Shown here: positions 9,096 to 18,183 of the stretch, in pieces
How the letters are laid out: each line of letters starts with the position of its first letter
Position numbering within the stretch: the first letter of the stretch is position 1
Assembly (NCBI RefSeq): GCF_009002475.1
Contig: NZ_AP019860.1
Span: 372,001 to 436,000, forward strand
Length of the DNA stretch: 64,000 nt
Direction of reading: 5' to 3'
Origin: Candidatus Uabimicrobium amorphum
GTDB taxonomy: Bacteria > Planctomycetota > Uabimicrobiia > Uabimicrobiales > Uabimicrobiaceae
Program-made: the position numbers and the translations under genes
Notes under the pieces: generated by a model
Database searches by the model: none
What the model was told of the DNA's origin: nothing
The model's input: only the letters and a program-made list of their open reading frames with translations

Positions 9096-10190
9096 TTAAC
9101 GTGGATTTTTCATTGAAGTTCCCCGTGAGATACCGCGAAGTTCCATCGCCAGTTCTTCTGGTTTATCAGAGGCCGCTTTTGCCGCTTCAAGGGTGATGAT
9201 CTCACTTTTGACTAACGCAACCAAAGATTGATTGAAAGTCATTGTACCATAGTAGTCGTAGCCTTCGTAAATCGCCTTGGGAATATCCAAAGTTCTACCT
9301 TCGGAAATCACATCGCGAATAGTCGGCGTCTTTAACAACAACTCTACGGCAGGTACACGTCCTTTGCCGTCTTTTTTACGAATAAGACGTGTTGAAATAA
9401 TACCTTCGAGAAGTAAACCTAACTGTTGACGTAGCATGTCATGTTGGTGAGGTGGAAAAAACATCACAATACGTTCTACCGTTTGCATCGCATTCAGGGT
9501 GTGAAGTGTCGAGAAAACTAAGTGCCCGGTCTCCGCAGCATTAATCGCCGCTTCGACAGTCTCCACATCGCGCATCTCACCAATGAGTATTACGTCAGGG
9601 GCTTGACGCATCGCGTGGCGCAAAGCTTGCGTAAAACTTTCGGTGTCAATTCCGACTTCTCTTTGACTGAATATACATAACTTTTCTTTGAATACATATT
9701 CAATAGGGTCTTCTGCGGTTACGATATGTTTCGAAAAATTCAAGTTTATATACTGCAACATCGAGGCGAGGGTTGTAGATTTTCCACTACCGGTAATTCC
9801 TGTTGCCAGTACTAAACCACGCTTACGACTCGATAGATGTTGTAGGCCTTTTACGGGAAGGCCTAGCTGTTCAAAAGAGGGAATTTTTTCTTGAACATGG
9901 CGAAAGACCATACCAAGCTGACTCATATGACGGAAAACGTTCGCACGAAATCGGCCAACGTTCGGTATGGCAATGGAAAAGTCTGCACCACCTGTCTCAT
10001 TAAAATTTTCTTTGTTGGCCTCGTCGAGTAAGCGATCAAAAACCTTCCACATATTATCTTCCGATAAAGGTACATCGGCGATAAAGCGTATTTTTCCATC
10101 AATGCGCACGGAAGGACGACTGTTTGTTTTCAAGTACAAGTCGGAAGCTCCCTGTGCAATCATGTATCTAAAAAATTTAGAGATATCCAT
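9096..10190 (-). CDS. PilT/PilU-type type IV pilus retraction ATPase
   Basis: This 364-residue AAA+ secretion ATPase depolymerises pilin in twitching motility. Visible features are an N-terminal PAS-like domain with GASDLYLK, Walker A GITGSGKST (about 130), an Asp box near EDPIEY, Walker B VILIGEMRDVET (about 200), a His box GHLVFSTLHT (about 228) and arginine fingers in between. The QQLGLLLEGIISTRLIRK region is typical of PilT and PilU. The tail (EELAMELRGI) and overall length lean slightly towards PilU. It is first in an operon with the PDZ protein and rnc. No pilin genes are in the window, so the partner machine must lie elsewhere. Confidence 0.92.
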   Translation of the reverse strand: MDISKFFRYMIAQGASDLYLKTNSRPSVRIDGKIRFIADVPLSEDNMWKVFDRLLDEANKENFNETGGADFSIAIPNVGRFRANVFRHMSQLGMVFRHVQEKIPSFEQLGLPVKGLQHLSSRKRGLVLATGITGSGKSTTLASMLQYINLNFSKHIVTAEDPIEYVFKEKLCIFSQREVGIDTESFTQALRHAMRQAPDVILIGEMRDVETVEAAINAAETGHLVFSTLHTLNAMQTVERIVMFFPPHQHDMLRQQLGLLLEGIISTRLIRKKDGKGRVPAVELLLKTPTIRDVISEGRTLDIPKAIYEGYDYYGTMTFNQSLVALVKSEIITLEAAKAASDKPEELAMELRGISRGTSMKNPR

Positions 10191-10227
10191 AGTAATCCAC
10201 CTCTAGAGCGATATCAATTGTAGTTGC

Positions 10228-10251
10228 AAAATAAGAAAAGGTTCTTATTTT
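10228..10251. other. Short stem-loop upstream of pilT
   Basis: A 10-bp perfect stem (AAAATAAGAA/TTCTTATTTT) closes a 4-base loop. It lies about 40 bases upstream of the pilT start and so could be in its leader or promoter. The rest of the spacer up to 10409 is AT-rich, with nothing else I can name. Confidence 0.4.
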
Positions 10252-10409
10252 CAAAAGCACTCAAATTTACTTTATATAAAGTTTATATATTCATAACGTT
10301 TAAGTCAACAGCAATTAGGGGAACTACATTTTATTATGACGTTTTTGTGGGAAAAAAGTTTAGGGGGTGTTATATATTTTTGGGAGTTGTGTCATGAGAA
10401 AGTGTTTTG

Positions 10410-10448
10410 CACAAAATAAACTTCAAATTTACCGAAGTTTATTTTGTG
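10410..10448. terminator. Stem-loop at the 3' end of hisS
   Basis: A perfect 15-bp stem (10410-10424 with 10434-10448) and 9-base loop lie 18 bases beyond the hisS stop codon. The tail is not a run of T on the hisS strand, so this is either a weak terminator or an mRNA-stabilising hairpin. Confidence 0.6.
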
Positions 10449-10466
10449 TTTGTAAGATCTTAAAAA

Positions 10467-11963
10467 TTAATTTAAACCATATTTTTCTAAGATATTTTTA
10501 ATCTCTACCACCAAATTTTCTCGCGAAACAGTCATCTGTGCGGGTTGCTCTTTTCTCCACACTTCGCGGTCGGCAATTTCTGTCGCAATTTCTCTACCGT
10601 GGTAAAGATCTTTAATACTAACCGTTCCCTCTGCTAGTTCGTTGCTACCGAGAAGTAGGGCTACGGGAATATCCCAACGGTCTGCGTATTTCAGTTGCTT
10701 GTTCAGCTTGCCTTTTCCCATGAAAAGTTCTGTGTTAAGACCTGCTTCACGTAAGCTGTGTGCTAGTTTGTGATACTCGGCAGTTAGGTTTTTATCCATG
10801 GTGGTGACGAATACTTGCGCTGTGGCTTTACGTTGTTTAATGCGACCACTCACCTTAAGTGCCTCTAATAGGCGATCTAAACCAATCGATGCACCTGTTG
10901 CCGGAACTTTTTGTCCGGTAAAACGTTCAATGAGGCCATCATAGCGTCCACCACTAAACACCGAACCAAAACCGACCTCCTCGCCTTTTTCATTTTTGCA
11001 AGTAGTTAGCACTGTTTCAAAAACTGGCCCTGTATAGTAGTTGAGGCCTCGTACAATCGTAGGATCAAAGACCACGCGTTCTTCGTCAATTTTTAGAACT
11101 TGTAAAATGTTATCGATTTGTCGTAATTCGTCGATACCTTCTTGTCCTACTTCGGTATCTTTTACAATCTCAAATAGTTCATCACACGCTTTTTGACGAT
11201 TTTCACTACTGACAGCAAGATATTTCTGGATACAATCTATTTGTGCCGATGTCAATTCAGCCCCTTTGGTAAAGTCTCCCGTTTCGTCTTTGCGACCTTT
11301 ACCTAAGAGATCTACCACTCCCGACATACCAAGGCGATCAAGCTTATCAATCGCTCTAAGTGTTGTTAAACACTTAAATGTGGGATTGCCTTTTTCGTCA
11401 GAATGATCGATTCCGCAACTTTCCATCATCGCATTGACAATTTTGCGATTGCTCACCCGCACTAAATATTCACCACGTTTAATATTCAATTTTTCCATAC
11501 ATTCGCAAATAACGCTGCAAATTTCAGCTTCAGCAGACATCTTGTTACTACCAACAATGTCAATGTCAAATTGGTAAAACTCGCGAAATCTTCCAAGTCC
11601 TGGCTTTTCATCTCGCCATACCGTTCCTAGTTGATAGCGGCGGAATGGACGGGTCAGTTCAGTGTATTGAGCGAATACTCGCGAAAGAGGTGCTGTTAAA
11701 TCATAGCGCAGTGCAATGAGTTCTTCATCATCATCGCGAAAGGCAAAGATCCCCTCTTCGGCGCTATCTGTTTCCTGGATATGTTTACCCAAATTGTCGA
11801 CATATTCGAGAGCAGGAGTTTCAAGAGGTACAAAGCCGTACTTTTCGTAAACAGAACGAACTTGCTCGATCATCCACTGACGTGCAAGGTAAGTTTCGGC
11901 AAAAATATCACGAAAACCTTTGATTAAACGAGGTTGAAGTTTATATTTTCTTCCCTGAGTCAT
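10467..11963 (-). CDS. hisS: Histidyl-tRNA synthetase, divergent (alphaproteobacterial/eukaryote-like) type
   Basis: This enzyme charges tRNA-His with histidine in the cytoplasm. The class II core is intact: motif 2 region FRRYQLGTVWRDEKPGLGR (about 118), the histidine A motif RGLNYYTGPVFE (about 305), GGRYDGL, motif 3 ASIGLDRLLEAL (about 370), and a C-terminal anticodon-binding domain (about 395-495). This C-terminal domain and the complete motifs argue against HisZ. The motif 1-2 region reads LRYDLTAPLSR and FREFYQFDIDIVGS. Common bacterial HisRS has LRPEGT and RYRQFHQFG-type sequences there, so this protein resembles the divergent alphaproteobacterial and eukaryotic types. At 498 residues it is longer than the usual bacterial 420-430. 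It lies next to tRNA-His on the same strand. Confidence 0.97.
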   Translation of the reverse strand: MTQGRKYKLQPRLIKGFRDIFAETYLARQWMIEQVRSVYEKYGFVPLETPALEYVDNLGKHIQETDSAEEGIFAFRDDDEELIALRYDLTAPLSRVFAQYTELTRPFRRYQLGTVWRDEKPGLGRFREFYQFDIDIVGSNKMSAEAEICSVICECMEKLNIKRGEYLVRVSNRKIVNAMMESCGIDHSDEKGNPTFKCLTTLRAIDKLDRLGMSGVVDLLGKGRKDETGDFTKGAELTSAQIDCIQKYLAVSSENRQKACDELFEIVKDTEVGQEGIDELRQIDNILQVLKIDEERVVFDPTIVRGLNYYTGPVFETVLTTCKNEKGEEVGFGSVFSGGRYDGLIERFTGQKVPATGASIGLDRLLEALKVSGRIKQRKATAQVFVTTMDKNLTAEYHKLAHSLREAGLNTELFMGKGKLNKQLKYADRWDIPVALLLGSNELAEGTVSIKDLYHGREIATEIADREVWRKEQPAQMTVSRENLVVEIKNILEKYGLN

Positions 11964-12046
11964 GAAGTTAACCTTTGTATTTTGTAGGAGGTTTTGATAG
12001 TTTTGAATGGTTGTTTTTGTAATCTGATGGAAGGATAGAGAGTTGT

Positions 12047-12119
12047 ACAGCTGGTAGGACTCGAACCTACGATCTCCGGAACCACAATCCGGCGCTTTAA
12101 CCAGCTAAGCTACAGCTGC
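12047..12119 (-). tRNA. tRNA-His (anticodon GTG), lacking G-1
   Basis: A full cloverleaf is visible: acceptor stem GCAGCTG/CAGCTGT, a D arm with GCTT...AAGC, anticodon stem CCGGA/TCCGG around loop TTGTGGT (anticodon GTG), and T arm GTAGG TTCGAGT CCTAC. CCA is not encoded; ACAA follows. Position 1 is G pairing with U72, position 73 is A, and the base before position 1 is T. The usual tRNA-His G-1:C73 pair is therefore absent. This is the state known for a subgroup of alphaproteobacteria, and it matches the divergent HisRS next door. Confidence 0.95.
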
Positions 12120-12360
12120 ATTTGAATTAGTGCTCAAATAATACTACACTTTCGACAAAAGTCAAGACAAAAATGAAGTAAATTATATTTTTTTTATATT
12201 ATAGTGTTGATATTTTTAAATCCACAATAAAATCAACATTGTGTAAACGGTCAAAACAAAGCATTACTTTTTTATGCATCTTTTCTCGTCGTATACTTTG
12301 TAGTTTCATACTCAGGATAGAATTTATTGAGATACAGTGTACATTTTTCCCGTTTCGTAG

Positions 12361-12412
12361 TGTTGATTTTATGTAAATTTTGATAGCTAAAATGTTGATT
12401 TTATGCTATAAT
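12361..12412 (+). promoter_or_regulatory. Candidate fad promoter with direct repeats
   Basis: An extended -10 element, TGCTATAAT (12404-12412), lies about 130 bases upstream of fadE. The 13-mer TGTTGATTTTATG occurs twice, at 12361-12373 and 12393-12405, 32 bases apart (about three helical turns). No good -35 lies at 17 bases, which fits activator dependence or reliance on the extended -10. The promoter is predicted only. Confidence 0.5.
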
Positions 12413-12485
12413 TACAGTGATGTAGTGAACATATAAAAACATTTTCTTGTCAAGTTGACGAAAATTTGCTATATTCATACCTGAA

Positions 12486-12504
12486 TATGACACACTGCGT
12501 CATA
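12486..12504. promoter_or_regulatory. Candidate operator palindrome upstream of fadE
   Basis: TATGAC and GTCATA flank a 7-base spacer, 39 bases before the fadE start. This could be a repressor site in the leader. The regulator is unknown. Confidence 0.35.
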
Positions 12505-12542
12505 AACCATAAAATTATATTTTGCAAAAAAGGAGTATATGC

Positions 12543-14378
12543 ATGGAAACTACAAAGAATAAAACAGTTTCTGAAGAACAAGCTATTACTCATGGCGAAA
12601 ATCACAATATTGGCAACGGTGGTTTTTTAGTTTCTCCTTGTCCTCCTGGTACAGTTTTCACCAGAGAACAGTTAAACGAAGAGCAACTAGAAATCGGAAA
12701 AGTAACTTATGATTTTTGTAAAAGCAAAGTTGCGAGTTGCCCTCATGACTTAGATAAAAAACCAGTTGATGATGATGGAACTCCCGTCCTTGTCAAACTC
12801 TTTCGCGAAGCGGCCGAGCAAGGTCTTGTTAGCGCAGCTATTCCAGAGGAATATGATGGTCTGGGAATGGATCTCATGACCGACATGTTTGTCTCGGAAA
12901 ATCTATGTCGTTTTCACGCCAGTTTCTCAGTAACTTGTATTGCTCACCTTGGTATAGGTACAAAGCCTATTTTGTTGTTTGGAACAGAAGAGCAAAAAAA
13001 GAAGTACTTACCTAAACTAGCTAGCGGTGAGTATATGGGATGTTACGCTTTGACGGAACCAGGTAGTGGCTCTGATGCACTTAGTGGACGAACGGAAGCT
13101 CGTCTTGAGGGAGATCACTACATTCTGAATGGTAGTAAGCAATTTATTACCAATGGTGGTTGGGCGGATGTTGCCGTAGTATTTACACGTATTGAAGGTA
13201 AATATTCCGCTCTTATTGTTGATTTAGATTTAGAAGGTGTTTCGCGAGGAGCCGAAGAAAAGAAAATGGGGATCAAAGGGTCTTCCACAACAACTTTGAC
13301 TTTTGACAATGTAAAAGTGCCAAAAGAGAATTTGTTAGGGAAGCTCGGTGATGCAGCGAATATCGCCCTCAATATTCTGAACATTGGACGCCTGGCTCTT
13401 GGATTTGCTGTCCAAGGAGGAGCTCGTACCGTAATCAATACTACAATCAAGTACATCAAGGAACGCAAACAGTTCGGCCGTTCCCTTGCTGAATTTGATA
13501 TGCAGTTGGCAAAATTAGCGGATATGAGTGTTCGTCTTTTTGGCATAGAATCCATAAATTTTCGCACCGCAGCACCAATTGATGAAAAAATCAATGAGCA
13601 AAAATCTCAAGACTTTTCCGCGGAAAGCTTAATCCAAGCGGTACGTTCTTTTGCAATGGAATCCTCCATTTGCAAGGTGGAAGGTTCTGAAGCGCAATAC
13701 AATATTTGTGAAAATGCAGTTAAGATGCACGGAGGCTATGGCTACACTTCTGAATATAGCGTAGAGAGAGAATTCCGTGACTGTATTATCAATATGATCT
13801 ATGAAGGAACGAACGATATCAACCGTTTAGTTATCTTCGATTTTCTAGTTCGTAATATATACAGTGGTGGTATTCCTTACCGTGTGTTTACAGAAGAAGT
13901 ACAACAGGCCTTGCGTACGCGTCAGTTTAACTATGCGTATCGCGAAGTTGCTTTTGAAGAGGAAAAGAAAAGCGTATATGCCGCCAAATATGCTGTTGCA
14001 TATTTAGTGGAAAAGGCTATTTTACGCTATGGTAAAGATATTTCCAATCAGCAGCAGGTAATTGAGCACATTTCCGACATGTTGATTCATCTTTACGTTG
14101 TAGATTCGGTCATCGCAAGATGTCATTACCTAAAAGATCATGGAAATTATGGCGAAGTAGAGGAAGCAATTGCCAAAGTAACAACCATTGATCGTTTAGA
14201 GCAAATACGCACTTTAGCACGACGTGCTATTTGGGATGTTTCTCACGATTACGATGTGGATCGTTCGCGCGAAGATCTTGAATGGTTACTTTCGCATACC
14301 GAGTACAACGAAAATGTATTCCCACTAAAAAGAGTAATTGGCCAGGCTGTTTTAGAAAAAGAACAGTACTACCTATAA
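12543..14378 (+). CDS. fadE: Acyl-CoA dehydrogenase (FadE type)
   Basis: This FAD enzyme makes trans-2-enoyl-CoA in the first step of beta-oxidation. It is 611 residues from the ATG at 12543, which has AGGAG seven bases upstream; an in-frame TTG 21 bases earlier has no such site. Visible are the acyl-CoA dehydrogenase N-terminal and middle domains (CYALTEPGSGSDA, about 173), the FAD-binding region GFAVQGGART (about 295) and KERKQFGRSLAEF. The C-terminal block KMHGGYGYTSEYSVEREFRD precedes YEGTNDI, whose Glu is the usual catalytic base. An extra C-terminal helical domain follows, as in the Bacillus FadE branch (about 594 residues). It is first in the fadE-fadA-fadN series. Confidence 0.95.
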   Translation: METTKNKTVSEEQAITHGENHNIGNGGFLVSPCPPGTVFTREQLNEEQLEIGKVTYDFCKSKVASCPHDLDKKPVDDDGTPVLVKLFREAAEQGLVSAAIPEEYDGLGMDLMTDMFVSENLCRFHASFSVTCIAHLGIGTKPILLFGTEEQKKKYLPKLASGEYMGCYALTEPGSGSDALSGRTEARLEGDHYILNGSKQFITNGGWADVAVVFTRIEGKYSALIVDLDLEGVSRGAEEKKMGIKGSSTTTLTFDNVKVPKENLLGKLGDAANIALNILNIGRLALGFAVQGGARTVINTTIKYIKERKQFGRSLAEFDMQLAKLADMSVRLFGIESINFRTAAPIDEKINEQKSQDFSAESLIQAVRSFAMESSICKVEGSEAQYNICENAVKMHGGYGYTSEYSVEREFRDCIINMIYEGTNDINRLVIFDFLVRNIYSGGIPYRVFTEEVQQALRTRQFNYAYREVAFEEEKKSVYAAKYAVAYLVEKAILRYGKDISNQQQVIEHISDMLIHLYVVDSVIARCHYLKDHGNYGEVEEAIAKVTTIDRLEQIRTLARRAIWDVSHDYDVDRSREDLEWLLSHTEYNENVFPLKRVIGQAVLEKEQYYL

Positions 14379-14403
14379 GTTTTGCATTGGTATAAATAAT
14401 CGC

Positions 14404-14427
14404 AAGGCGAACGCGTGTGTTCGCCTT
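14404..14427. terminator. Stem-loop between fadE and fadA
   Basis: A 9-bp perfect stem AAGGCGAAC/GTTCGCCTT with a 6-base loop is followed by GGAAAATTATTT. It may reduce read-through from fadE into fadA, or protect the fadE transcript. fadA has no obvious strong promoter after it. Confidence 0.55.
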
Positions 14428-14487
14428 GGAAAATTATTTATGATATTGTAATTCTAAATATTTAAAGAAAGACTAAAGGGAAAATTT

Positions 14488-15633
14488 ATGGAACTTAGGA
14501 ATGTTGTAATTGTTGATTATGGTCGCTCCCCTATTTCAAAAGCAAAGGGTGGGGCTTTAAATCAATTAACTTCTCTAGAGATTGGTAGCCAAGTAATCGC
14601 TAAATTGTTGGAACGCAACGACAAACTACCAAAGGACCAGGTGGAATTGGTGGCGGTAGGTTGCGCATTCCCCGAAGCCGAAAATGGTTTAAACGTTGGG
14701 CGTGCTATGGTCATAAAATCGGGTTTACCTTCTTCTGTTGCTGGAATTACTGTAAACCAGTTTTGCGCTTCTTCACAGCAAACGCTGATGGTAGTTGCCG
14801 ACGCAATTGCTTGTGGAAAAGGTGACATTGGAATCGCGGCGGGAATTGAACACATGGTTCGCGTACCTATGGGCGGATACAACCCTTCTTATGACAAAGA
14901 ACTCAATAGCAACAATTTTTACATTGGCATGGGGGACACCGCCGAAAATCTAGCAAAAGATTTAAATATCTCGCGTGAAGATCAAGAACAATTTGCAATA
15001 GATAGCCACGAAAAAGCGCTAAAAGCATGGAACGAAAACGCTTTTTCTTCCGAAGTAATTCCCATTGAGTTACCAGATGGTAGTACTTTCGACCGTGACG
15101 AGTGTATGAAAGAACCCAATGTTGAAAAGATAAAATCCCTAAAACCTGCTTTTCAGGCAGATGGAACAGTAACTGCCGCAACTTCATCTCCTGTATCTTC
15201 AGGAGCCGCCGCCATTATTTTGATGAGCGAAGACAAGGCAAAGGAATTGGGATTAAACATACGTGCGTACGTCAAAACGACGGCAGTCGCTGGATGTGAT
15301 CACGAGCGCATGGGAATGGGTCCTTTGCCTGCTACCGAAAAAGCGTTGAAACGTGCGGGTATGCAACTAGATGACATCGACGTTATTGAACTAAATGAAG
15401 CATTTGCTGCGCAGTCGTTGTATGTAATTCGCGAAGGCAATTGGCCAATGGACAAAATCAATGTTTTAGGTGGTGCGATTGCTCTAGGACACCCACTGGG
15501 AATGTCAGGAGCGCGAATTATAGGTACCGCGATTACAGCACTCGAAAAGCTCGACAAGAAATACGCATTGGCGACAATGTGTGTAGGTGGTGGACAAGGA
15601 GCAGCAACCATATTGGAGAGGAGAAGTGAATGA
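14488..15633 (+). CDS. fadA: Acetyl-CoA acyltransferase (thiolase)
   Basis: This 381-residue thiolase cleaves 3-ketoacyl-CoA in the last step of beta-oxidation. The nucleophilic Cys lies in VNQFCASSQQT (about 90). The C-terminal catalytic pair is GHPLGMSGARI (about 340) and the second Cys in MCVGGGQGAA (about 365). NEAFAAQSL precedes them. The ATG follows AAAGGG. The stop overlaps the start of fadN by four bases (ATGA), so translation is probably coupled. The gene content fadN-fadA-fadE matches the known Bacillus operon, here in the order E-A-N. Confidence 0.96.
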   Translation: MELRNVVIVDYGRSPISKAKGGALNQLTSLEIGSQVIAKLLERNDKLPKDQVELVAVGCAFPEAENGLNVGRAMVIKSGLPSSVAGITVNQFCASSQQTLMVVADAIACGKGDIGIAAGIEHMVRVPMGGYNPSYDKELNSNNFYIGMGDTAENLAKDLNISREDQEQFAIDSHEKALKAWNENAFSSEVIPIELPDGSTFDRDECMKEPNVEKIKSLKPAFQADGTVTAATSSPVSSGAAAIILMSEDKAKELGLNIRAYVKTTAVAGCDHERMGMGPLPATEKALKRAGMQLDDIDVIELNEAFAAQSLYVIREGNWPMDKINVLGGAIALGHPLGMSGARIIGTAITALEKLDKKYALATMCVGGGQGAATILERRSE

Positions 15634-17978
15634 GTCCAATAAAAACCATTAATCACGTTGCCGTTATCGGAAGTGGTGTGATGGGTGGAGGTATTGCTGC
15701 TTTTTTTGCTAATCAGGGAATTACTTGCGATATGTACGACGTCGAAGTAGATATTGCGGCCGCTAATTTGGGAAAATTAGCTAGCCCGAAGGCAAAAATA
15801 CCATTGCTATATACACCTAAATTCGGAAAGAGAATTACCCCGCGTGGTAACGCGGAAATGGCAGAGCATTTAAATAAAGCGGACATGATTGTCGAAGTTG
15901 TACCCGAAATACAAGAACTCAAAGACAAAATGATGGCGCAAATTGATGCAAGCCGCAAAACCGATTCTATGGTTGTGACCAATACTTCTGGTTTATCTGT
16001 CAATAGAATGATCGCCAGTGTTTCTGACAATATGAAGAAATGTTTTGCAGGAACGCACTACTTTAACCCAGTGCGTTATCTTCCGCTAGTGGAGATTATT
16101 CCAGCGGCAACAACCGATCCGGAAATGTTAGCGTTTTTAGAAGACTTTTTCACCAAAGCAGGTAAAAAAACGATTATTTGCCGCGATACGCCAAACTTTG
16201 TGGCGAACCGCATTGGTGTTTACAGTCTAATGAAAACATTGTCATTGATGGAAAAGTATAACTTTGATGTTGAAACTGTCGATGCCATTACTGGTCCACC
16301 ACTTGGAAATCCAAAAACAGCGACTTTGCGTTTGTGCGATCTCGTGGGAAATGACACCACTTTGCACGTTGCGCAAAACTTGTACGACAACTGTCCCGAG
16401 GACAAAGAACGCGATTTATACAATGCGCCACCTCTTTTGACACGTATGGTCGAAGACAACATGCTCGGCCTCAAGAGCGGCAAAGGTTTTTATCGCAAAG
16501 AAGGTCGCAAGATACTTGCTTTGGATCTGAAGAGTTGGGAATACCAACCAGCGAAGAAGGTCAAACTTGATGAAATCAAAGTCGCGCGTAGTTACCAAAC
16601 GATTGAAGAACGACTCTATCAAATGGTAAAAGGTGACAGCCCTATTCATAAATTTAGTCGCGAAATCACCTTGTCAACAGCCGCATATGCCGTCGATCTA
16701 GTTGGTGAAATTGCTGACGATGTCGCAACAATCGACAATGGAATGAAATGGGGATTTAATCGCGAGATAGGCCCTATCGAAGCGCTAGATGCCATTGGTT
16801 TAGACAAGTCGATGGAATGGATGCGTGCGGCAGGTATGACGGTTCCCCCTCTCTTACAAGAAGTGGCGAGTACCACAGGAAGTTTTTATCAGAAGTCGGG
16901 CACAAGTCGCAGCTTTTTTGACATTAACACAAAGGCTATGGTTCCGGTAAAATCAAATCCAGATGTCATTTCGATTGCCGCTCTCAAAGAAAAAGGCAAT
17001 GTCTTACGCGAAAATGTTAGCGCGCGACTTGTTGACATGGAAGACGGAGCGCTCTTACTTGAAATTGACTCGCGTATGGTACCGACAATGAATCCCATTG
17101 ACGAATTCGTTGTTTCGATGATGGAGCAAGCTTTTGAAGAAATCGAAGCCAAAGGCTTTACTTGTCTTGTTGTATCGAACCAGAGAGCCAATTTTTGTGC
17201 GGGAGCAAATATTCAGTTGCTTCTAGAGCTGTGTAAAGAGAAAAAATGGGATGCCATTCGCGACATGAGTAAGGCTTTTCAAGATGCGAATATGCGTTTA
17301 CATTACGCCTCTGTACCAGTTGTTGTTGCCCCTCACGGTATGACTCTTGGTGGCGGAATGGAAGTGACACTAGCGGGACACAAACGCGTAGCGGCCGCAG
17401 AGCTCTACGGTGGTCTTGTCGAAGTCGGTGTTGGTCTTTTGCCAGGTGGTGCTGGTAACTTACTCTTGATTAAGCAATTTATTGAGAACATGGCATCGCG
17501 AAGACCTGGACCAGTTGTACCAACAATGAAGGCACTAGAACTCATTGCTTATGGTAAGGTTTCTTCTTCTGCTCACGATGCGATTGGCAAAGGCTTTTTG
17601 AATAAAGATGACGTGATTGTGTTAGACAAAGACATGCAACTTAAAAAGGCCAAAGATGTGGCACTTGGAATGGTGGATGGCTTTGAGGCAAAGAAACCAA
17701 AAGATTTGTTGTTAGCTGGACGCGGTGCTTTTTATGTGATAGAAGAAAACTTGAAGGGACTATTACGTGCTCACCAGGTTCCTCCACACGGAGCTTTTAT
17801 TGCAACGAAGATGGCCCATGTGTTAACAGGTGGTGAAAGAGCAAATCCCGCCACCCCAATAAGCGAAGACTATTTTCTAGAGTTAGAGCGCGAAGCGTTT
17901 GTCGAACTTTGTTCACAACCAAAGAGCCAAGAACGTATAGCGCACATGCTAAAAACTAAGAAACCTTTGTTGAACTAG
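15630..17978 (+). CDS. fadN: 3-hydroxyacyl-CoA dehydrogenase / enoyl-CoA hydratase (FadN type)
   Basis: This two-function enzyme carries out the hydration and NAD-linked oxidation steps of beta-oxidation. It has 782 residues. The NAD-binding domain starts with VIGSGVMGGGIAAFFANQG (about 10). THYFNPVRYLPLVEII (about 140) is the catalytic His region, and the dehydrogenase C-terminal domain follows. The crotonase domain is C-terminal (about 470-700): FCAGANIQ and GMTLGGGMEV form the oxyanion hole, and GLVEVGVGLLPGGAG carries the catalytic Glu. FadB/FadJ have the reverse domain order (hydratase first), so this is the FadN type. It begins inside the fadA stop codon. Confidence 0.95.
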   Translation: MSPIKTINHVAVIGSGVMGGGIAAFFANQGITCDMYDVEVDIAAANLGKLASPKAKIPLLYTPKFGKRITPRGNAEMAEHLNKADMIVEVVPEIQELKDKMMAQIDASRKTDSMVVTNTSGLSVNRMIASVSDNMKKCFAGTHYFNPVRYLPLVEIIPAATTDPEMLAFLEDFFTKAGKKTIICRDTPNFVANRIGVYSLMKTLSLMEKYNFDVETVDAITGPPLGNPKTATLRLCDLVGNDTTLHVAQNLYDNCPEDKERDLYNAPPLLTRMVEDNMLGLKSGKGFYRKEGRKILALDLKSWEYQPAKKVKLDEIKVARSYQTIEERLYQMVKGDSPIHKFSREITLSTAAYAVDLVGEIADDVATIDNGMKWGFNREIGPIEALDAIGLDKSMEWMRAAGMTVPPLLQEVASTTGSFYQKSGTSRSFFDINTKAMVPVKSNPDVISIAALKEKGNVLRENVSARLVDMEDGALLLEIDSRMVPTMNPIDEFVVSMMEQAFEEIEAKGFTCLVVSNQRANFCAGANIQLLLELCKEKKWDAIRDMSKAFQDANMRLHYASVPVVVAPHGMTLGGGMEVTLAGHKRVAAAELYGGLVEVGVGLLPGGAGNLLLIKQFIENMASRRPGPVVPTMKALELIAYGKVSSSAHDAIGKGFLNKDDVIVLDKDMQLKKAKDVALGMVDGFEAKKPKDLLLAGRGAFYVIEENLKGLLRAHQVPPHGAFIATKMAHVLTGGERANPATPISEDYFLELEREAFVELCSQPKSQERIAHMLKTKKPLLN

Positions 17979-17994
17979 ACAATTCTTTTTCAAG

Positions 17995-18025
17995 CGATAT
18001 GAACGGTAAAACACCGTTCATATCG
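17995..18025. terminator. Terminator hairpin after fadN
   Basis: A 13-bp perfect stem CGATATGAACGGT/ACCGTTCATATCG with loop AAAAC lies 16 bases after the stop codon. It ends the fad operon before the pseudokinase gene. Confidence 0.75.
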
Positions 18026-18183
18026 TAAATCACACCTCCGTAAACTCATCGATAACGCACCAGATACGTATCGCGTACCATACAAGCTCTATTTTACCTT
18101 TCAAAATTCACATCCATGTTGTATTATTCTATGTTAAAGCTCTGCTTATTATCAACATTACATGATATTTAGAAAGGTGAATC

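Noticed and set aside
10467..11963. HisZ, the regulatory HisRS paralogue
   Set aside because: The histidine A motif, motif 3 and the anticodon-binding domain are all present, and tRNA-His is adjacent. HisZ lacks the last.
12047..12119. tRNA-His pseudogene, because G-1 and C73 are missing
   Set aside because: All stems pair, the loops are standard and the anticodon is intact. The missing pair matches a known functional variant.
13118..13594. 158-codon reading frame on the minus strand
   Set aside because: It is antisense to fadE, with no ribosome site and no family match.
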